From the NCBI GenBank assembly GCA_030598305.1, contig JAUVQC010000003.1, positions 1 through 18,741 on the forward strand: 18,741 nt of DNA, read 5' to 3'. Source of the DNA: Actinomycetes bacterium. GTDB taxonomy: Bacteria > Actinomycetota > Acidimicrobiia > UBA5794. Every line of letters starts with the position of its first letter. Position 1 is the first letter of the stretch. Both the position numbers and the translations under genes were made by a program. Below are positions 15,416 through 18,741 of the stretch, in pieces. A model generated the notes under the pieces. That model worked only from the letters and a program-made list of their open reading frames with translations. It had not been told where the DNA came from and searched no databases.

Positions 15416-15990
15416 CAGGAACCTGATCGTCCGAGCTGCTGCAGCGATCGCTTGAGAAGCTCCTCAACCGGGAGATCACTTGGCATCTCTGCGAGCGTAC
15501 CCCTGATCTCGTCAAGCCCGTAGCCAAGGCCTTCAAGGGCTTCGCGGACCTCTCCCAATGGTCCGGATGACGTTGCCACTGCATCGACCACATCGAGCTT
15601 CGGCTTCAGTTCGAGCAGGAGCTTCTGGGCGCTCCGGTTGCCAATACCAGGTACCGTCGTCAGAGCGGGAATGTCGTCGGCGGCAACAGCGGCACTCAGC
15701 TGCTCGTACGTCATCGTTGCCAGGATCGCCAAGGCGACCTTCGGCCCAACGCCGGAAACCCCAAGCAGAAGTCCGAAGAGATCCTTGTCAGCGACTGCGC
15801 CGAATCCGAAGAGGGTGAGTTGATCCTCGCGGACGTGGAGGTGCGTGTGGAGAACCGCCTCCTCACCAAATCCCGGGAGATCCGCCAAGGTACGAGGGGT
15901 GACCGAAATGACGTATCCAACCCCGCTGACCTCGAGTACAACAGTTTCATGGGCCTTGTCGACAATGAGGCCACGAAGCCTTCCAATCAT
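15415..15990 (-). CDS. ruvA: Holliday junction DNA-binding protein RuvA
   Basis: Tetrameric protein that binds the four-way junction and loads RuvB. 191 residues from the ATG at 15990, which gives the canonical N-terminus MIGRLRG. The frame is open upstream to 16035 but that part is inside ruvC. Domain I is an OB fold (about 1-63), domain II contains tandem helix-hairpin-helix motifs ([14 protein letters not shown] and [17 protein letters not shown]), and a flexible linker leads to domain III (about 145-191), which contacts RuvB. AGGAG lies 7 nt before the start. The start overlaps ruvC as ATGA and the stop overlaps ruvB as TGATG, so the three ruv genes are translationally linked. Confidence 0.98.
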   Translation of the reverse strand: MIGRLRGLIVDKAHETVVLEVSGVGYVISVTPRTLADLPGFGEEAVLHTHLHVREDQLTLFGFGAVADKDLFGLLLGVSGVGPKVALAILATMTYEQLSAAVAADDIPALTTVPGIGNRSAQKLLLELKPKLDVVDAVATSSGPLGEVREALEGLGYGLDEIRGTLAEMPSDLPVEELLKRSLQQLGRSGS

Positions 15991-16481
15991 GACCGTGCTC
16001 CTATCCTTCTGATGGGTTCGTGTTGTGCATGGCACATCGCAATGCCAAGGGCATCTGCAACATCGGCTGGTCCCCCGACACCGGCAAGGCCAAGTCTCAT
16101 CGACACAACGGCGCTGACCTGATCCTTGTCTGCTGCGCCTGACCCGGTGATCGCCATCTTCATCTGGGACGGTGTGTACTCAGTGATCGTGATCCCGCGT
16201 TGTGCAATGACCTCCATGATGACACCTGATGCCCTTGCTACGGCCATGGCGGTGTTCCGATTTCGGTTCACGAACACCTGCTCGATCGCTGCAGCGTCGA
16301 TCTCATGCTCCACGAGCAGCGAATCGACGTCGCTTCGGAGTTCGACCAGGCGCTGTGCCACCGACAGGTCGGGGTCGGTTCGGATCACCCCAGCCGCAAC
16401 GGCGGACTCCCTGCCGCCTGTTGATTCGATTATTCCGTACCCGGTCCGCGTGAGGCCGGGATCGATTCCTAGTACGAACAT
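15987..16481 (-). CDS. ruvC: Holliday junction endonuclease RuvC
   Basis: Dimeric RNase H-fold resolvase that cuts Holliday junctions in concert with RuvAB. 164 residues, the usual size. The acidic catalytic residues are present: Asp7 in GIDPGL, Glu67 in IEQVF, and Asp140 and Asp143 in ADVADALGIA. N-terminal MFVLGIDPGLTRTGYG is characteristic. It opens the ruvC-ruvA-ruvB cluster; the 49 nt upstream separate it from the unassigned membrane protein gene. No strong Shine-Dalgarno sequence precedes the ATG, while a TAGGCT hexamer ends 9 nt before it, so ruv transcription may begin here with a very short leader. Confidence 0.98.
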   Translation of the reverse strand: MFVLGIDPGLTRTGYGIIESTGGRESAVAAGVIRTDPDLSVAQRLVELRSDVDSLLVEHEIDAAAIEQVFVNRNRNTAMAVARASGVIMEVIAQRGITITEYTPSQMKMAITGSGAADKDQVSAVVSMRLGLAGVGGPADVADALGIAMCHAQHEPIRRIGARS

Positions 16482-16490
16482 GTGTTCGAC

Positions 16491-16496
16491 AGCCTA
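16491..16496 (-). promoter_or_regulatory. Possible -10 hexamer TAGGCT for ruvC
   Basis: TAGGCT on the minus strand lies in the 49-nt gap before ruvC and ends 9 nt before its ATG. It fits the TAnnnT form and would give a leader of about 2 nt. No -35 consensus is evident. I see no other structure in this gap. Confidence 0.3.
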
Positions 16497-16530
16497 GCAG
16501 TTACCTGTACCGCGGAGAAGAACCCGATGG

Positions 16531-17148
16531 TCATGTTCCGTCGAGCTCCACTACATGACCTAGGGCCAGCCTCGCCGCGACGAGCACCAACGTCGAACCG
16601 ATCATCTCGAGAGCTTCCTCGATGATCATGGCAGGGTTGTAGATCGAGGCGCTCACCGGTGCGCCTCCCCAGTTCTGAACAAGCTCAAGGATCAGCGCAA
16701 CTCCCCAACCGGCAGCGCCACCGATCATGAGTTCGACGATGCGTCGTTCGCCACGAAATCGACGCACCACGAGTGCCCACGTCCCAGCAGCGACACTCAT
16801 GACAGGGATATAGAGAAGCTGCCAGTCGATGCCCGCCCAGCGCTCTAGCCGTTCGTGAAACGCATTTCCTTCATCCAGGGCGAGCCACGCGAGGATCGGC
16901 CACCAGAACCACAGCGCGAGTGACGGTGGATTCGCGTTCACAGCCACCAGCAACCACCAGAAGGCTGCAATCCACAAGAGTCCGGCGGAGAACCAGGTCG
17001 CAACAGAGATCTCCGAATCTAGATTCGCCGCAACCCAATGTGGGTAGGAAGTTCGCTGTAGTGTCCCCACGACCACAAGCGAGCCGATTGCGATGCCCGA
17101 GATACCTGCAACAACCCCAGGCCGAATCTTGAGAGCTACCGCGGTCAC
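16531..17148 (-). CDS. Unassigned six-helix membrane protein
   Basis: I do not recognise the family. From the GTG at 17148 it has 205 residues, mostly hydrophobic and rich in Trp. Likely membrane helices are at about 11-30, 49-70, 76-92, 109-128, 138-157 and 176-197. Two acidic segments border helices: LDEGNAFHERLERW (91-104) after helix 3, and IIEEALEMIGS (175-185) at the start of helix 6. Paired DE/HE and EE motifs in such places could form a metal or substrate site, but that is speculation. The frame stays open 101 codons further upstream; those residues are antisense-frame shadow over yebC and lack membrane character. The start is uncertain: the nearest purine-rich AAGG is 11 nt before the GTG. 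The gene lies between yebC and ruvC in the same direction, so shares their transcription, but its job need not be related. Confidence 0.75.
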   Translation of the reverse strand: MTAVALKIRPGVVAGISGIAIGSLVVVGTLQRTSYPHWVAANLDSEISVATWFSAGLLWIAAFWWLLVAVNANPPSLALWFWWPILAWLALDEGNAFHERLERWAGIDWQLLYIPVMSVAAGTWALVVRRFRGERRIVELMIGGAAGWGVALILELVQNWGGAPVSASIYNPAMIIEEALEMIGSTLVLVAARLALGHVVELDGT

Positions 17149-17179
17149 AGGGCCGGGAACCTTGCCGCCGGACGACTGG

Positions 17180-17185
17180 ACGCTA
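17180..17185 (-). promoter_or_regulatory. TAGCGT hexamer formed by the yebC stop
   Basis: The TAG stop of yebC extends to TAGCGT, again TAnnnT. A start site near 17173 would give the membrane protein gene a leader of about 25 nt. No start codon lies within 6-9 nt. Weak alone; part of the pattern seen at all TAA and TAG stops in the window. Confidence 0.2.
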
Positions 17186-17920
17186 TTCGAGGGTTGCAAG
17201 AATGTCGTCGGAAATATCGAAGTTGGCGAACACGGCCTGCACGTCGTCGAGATCCTCGAGGGCGTCAACAAGCCGCAACACCTTCGGCGCCGAGGACTCG
17301 TCCAGTGGGATTGTGGTCGACGGAAGATACGTGATGTCACCCGAGTCGATCCGGATTCCAGCACCCTCGAGCTCGGCGCGTACCTGTTGGTGATCGGAAG
17401 GAGCGGAGATGATCTCCCACTGGTCTCCATCTTCGGCGATGTCCTCCGCACCCCCTTCGATCGCAGCCATCATGACGGTGTCCTCGTCCCCTGTCGCGAG
17501 GATGTAGCCCTTCTGTTCGAAGAGGTATCCAACGGATCCCGGCTCGCCGAGATTGCCTCCGTTCTTGGAGAACGCTGACCTGACGTCTGAAGCCGCCCGA
17601 TTGCGATTGTCTGTGAGAATCTGAACATACAGGGCTACGCCACCGGGTGCGTAACCTTCATAGAACGCTTCGATGTAGTCGACTCCGTCGACGTCGCCAG
17701 CACCTCGTGCCACGGCGCGTTCGATGTTGTCCTTTGGCACCGAGTTGTCCTTCGCCTTCTGGATGGCCGTCGCGAGCGTCGGATTGGAGTCAACGTCTGC
17801 TCCACCCGTCCGGGCAGCCGATTCGATGCCCTTGATCAGCTTCGCAAACAGCTTCCCACGCTTTGCATCCTGGCGACCCTTCCGATGCTTGATGTTCGCC
17901 CATTTTGAGTGTCCTGCCAT
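17183..17920 (-). CDS. yebC: YebC/PmpR family protein (TACO1 family)
   Basis: 245 residues, normal for the family. The N-terminus MAGHSKWANIKHRKGRQDAKR is diagnostic, followed by FAKLIKGIESAAR, NPTLATAIQKAKDNSVPKDNIERAVARG and YEGYAPGGVALYVQILTDNRNRAASDVRSAF (split here by memory of the three-domain fold), then FSKNGGNLGEPGSVGYLF. Members were named transcriptional regulators; more recent work places YebC and mitochondrial TACO1 at the ribosome, relieving stalls on proline-rich stretches, so either role is possible. The ATG at 17920 is fixed by the family N-terminus and by GAGGGAG 5 nt upstream. It follows pdxT after 10 nt. In many bacteria yebC lies just upstream of ruvC; here a membrane protein gene is inserted between them. 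Confidence 0.97.
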   Translation of the reverse strand: MAGHSKWANIKHRKGRQDAKRGKLFAKLIKGIESAARTGGADVDSNPTLATAIQKAKDNSVPKDNIERAVARGAGDVDGVDYIEAFYEGYAPGGVALYVQILTDNRNRAASDVRSAFSKNGGNLGEPGSVGYLFEQKGYILATGDEDTVMMAAIEGGAEDIAEDGDQWEIISAPSDHQQVRAELEGAGIRIDSGDITYLPSTTIPLDESSAPKVLRLVDALEDLDDVQAVFANFDISDDILATLE

Positions 17921-17925
17921 TGCGT

Positions 17926-17932
17926 CTCCCTC
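17926..17932 (-). promoter_or_regulatory. Strong ribosome binding site of yebC
   Basis: GAGGGAG on the minus strand, 5 nt before the yebC ATG and overlapping the last bases of pdxT including its TGA. It fixes the start at 17920 against the longer open frame that continues into pdxT. Confidence 0.7.
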
Positions 17933-18515
17933 AGGCGTCTTGGATGAGCGCCACCAGCATCTCATGCAGACGCGTGTCGGAAGTGAGCTCAGGGTGGAAC
18001 GAGGTCGCAAGGATACGTCCCTGGCGGACCAATACCGGATGTGTCACGCCGCTGGCGTCAACCACCGATGCCAGCACGTCGACGTCGCCACCGATCTTCT
18101 CCATCCACGGCGCTCGGATGAAGACAGCCTGCATTGGTTCGTCGAGACCCACAACATCCATGCTCGCCTCGAATGAGTCGACCTGCCTGCCGAATGCGTT
18201 ACGTCTGACACACGCATCCAGGACGCCGAGTTGTGGCTGGTGACCCTCATCTGTGGAAGAGGCAAGGAAGATCATGCCTGCGCACGTCCCGAGGACAGGC
18301 ATCCCTGCCTTGCACCGATCCCTGATCGGCTCGATCAATCCGTAGACCGATGCCAGCCGCCCGATGGTTGTCGATTCACCGCCGGGTATGACGAGCGCGT
18401 CGACCGCGGCAAGTTCCTCTGCAGTACGGACCTCAACAGCATCGACATCGAGGGAGACAAGCATCGCTATGTGCTCCCGAAAGTCACCTTGGAGCGCGAG
18501 GACGCCGACGATCAT
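17931..18515 (-). CDS. pdxT: Glutaminase subunit of pyridoxal 5'-phosphate synthase
   Basis: Class I glutamine amidotransferase that releases ammonia from glutamine and channels it to PdxS for ribose-5-phosphate-dependent pyridoxal 5'-phosphate synthesis. 194 residues, as expected. It has [12 protein letters not shown] (4-15), the oxyanion region IPGGEST (43-49), the nucleophile Cys78 in LGTCAGM, the [12 protein letters not shown] segment (105-116) and the His174/Glu176 pair in SFHPELTSD. The ATG at 18515 overlaps the pdxS stop as ATGA, coupling the two subunits. yebC follows 10 nt later, with its ribosome binding site inside the pdxT end. The triad pdxS-pdxT-yebC is a known actinobacterial neighbourhood. 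Confidence 0.98.
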   Translation of the reverse strand: MIVGVLALQGDFREHIAMLVSLDVDAVEVRTAEELAAVDALVIPGGESTTIGRLASVYGLIEPIRDRCKAGMPVLGTCAGMIFLASSTDEGHQPQLGVLDACVRRNAFGRQVDSFEASMDVVGLDEPMQAVFIRAPWMEKIGGDVDVLASVVDASGVTHPVLVRQGRILATSFHPELTSDTRLHEMLVALIQDA

Positions 18516-18741
18516 GAGCCGCGATTCTGCATCATCTCTGATGGTGGCAGCTCATCGATGTTGATGCCCACCATCGCCTCGCCAAGGTTCCTCGACACCT
18601 TGCCGATCTTCTCGGGGTCCTGGTAGAACGTGGTCGCCTCGACGATTGCACGGGCGCGAACCTCCGGATCACCGGACTTGAATACGCCAGATCCGACGAA
18701 AATGCCGTCACAGCCGAGCTGCATCATCAGCGCGGCATCAG
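18512..18741 (-). CDS. pdxS: Pyridoxal 5'-phosphate synthase subunit PdxS, 5' part outside window
   Basis: Only the C-terminal 76 residues lie inside the window; PdxS is normally about 290-300. This TIM-barrel subunit condenses ribose 5-phosphate, glyceraldehyde 3-phosphate and ammonia to pyridoxal 5'-phosphate. The visible part contains [28 protein letters not shown] (the phosphate-binding GSG in the C-terminal barrel), [16 protein letters not shown] and [11 protein letters not shown], all diagnostic. A Cys replaces the more usual Ala in QLGCDG. It is the most upstream gene in the window, and its TGA overlaps the pdxT start as ATGA. The true start is beyond position 18741. Confidence 0.97.
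   Translation of the reverse strand, partial: DAALMMQLGCDGIFVGSGVFKSGDPEVRARAIVEATTFYQDPEKIGKVSRNLGEAMVGINIDELPPSEMMQNRGS

Noticed and set aside
16482..16530. Terminator or small RNA between the membrane protein gene and ruvC
   Set aside because: No inverted repeat or T-run is visible; only a weak -10-like hexamer was kept.
17149..17451. Upstream extension of the membrane protein by 101 codons
   Set aside because: It would overlap the yebC 3' third in another frame, is Ser/Arg/Pro-rich and lacks the hydrophobic character of the rest. The GTG at 17148, after the yebC stop, is the more sensible start.
1..18741. A novel multi-gene defence, mobile or CRISPR-type system
   Set aside because: I saw no tandem repeats, terminal inverted repeats, transposase, integrase, toxin-antitoxin pair or abrupt change in composition. 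Seventeen of the nineteen genes are recognised housekeeping families in a conserved order.

Overview
The window is a continuous stretch of bacterial chromosome in which every supported gene lies on the minus strand. Nineteen genes, read from position 18741 down to 1, are packed with no gap above 50 nt. I see no rRNA, tRNA, mobile element, CRISPR array or convincing rho-independent terminator. GC content is moderately high (roughly 57-60% by eye). The organism looks like a deep-branching actinobacterium (Acidimicrobiia or a relative). SecD carries the ITLDSFIVYFERI form of its fourth-helix motif, which resembles mycobacterial SecD. A DUF6167-like protein precedes alaS. The order pdxS-pdxT-yebC-ruvC-ruvA-ruvB ... 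yajC-secD-secF ... relA ... hisS ... aspS ... rarA ... alaS follows the order I know from Mycobacterium tuberculosis. Species cannot be named from the sequence alone.

Layout in transcription order (high to low coordinates): pdxS (3' part only) and pdxT make pyridoxal 5'-phosphate. Then come yebC, an unassigned six-helix membrane protein, the Holliday-junction genes ruvC-ruvA-ruvB, the queuosine tRNA genes queA and tgt, the Sec accessory genes yajC-secD-secF, the stringent-response gene relA, a metallo-beta-lactamase-fold hydrolase, hisS, aspS, the replication-fork ATPase gene rarA, a small DUF6167-like membrane protein, and alaS (3' end cut off by the window edge).

Ten junctions overlap: pdxS/pdxT, ruvC/ruvA, ruvA/ruvB, queA/tgt, yajC/secD, secD/secF, relA/MBL, MBL/hisS, hisS/aspS and aspS/rarA. 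Most are ATGA, GTGA or TGATG overlaps, which implies translational coupling and several long polycistronic transcripts. Themes are translation (three aminoacyl-tRNA synthetases, tRNA modification, Rel), genome maintenance (RuvABC, RarA), protein export and cofactor synthesis.

I found no new multi-gene system. The most notable pattern is regulatory. All five genes ending in TAA or TAG have a stop that begins a TAnnnT hexamer, the actinobacterial -10 form. At three of these, and at two other starts without a Shine-Dalgarno sequence, the hexamer lies 6-9 nt before the start codon, as expected for leaderless transcripts. Other points for follow-up are an altered preQ1-pocket segment in Tgt, an AspRS with both marks of the non-discriminating type, an orphan membrane protein beside ruvC, absence of apt and ppiB next to relA, and enrichment of GATC.
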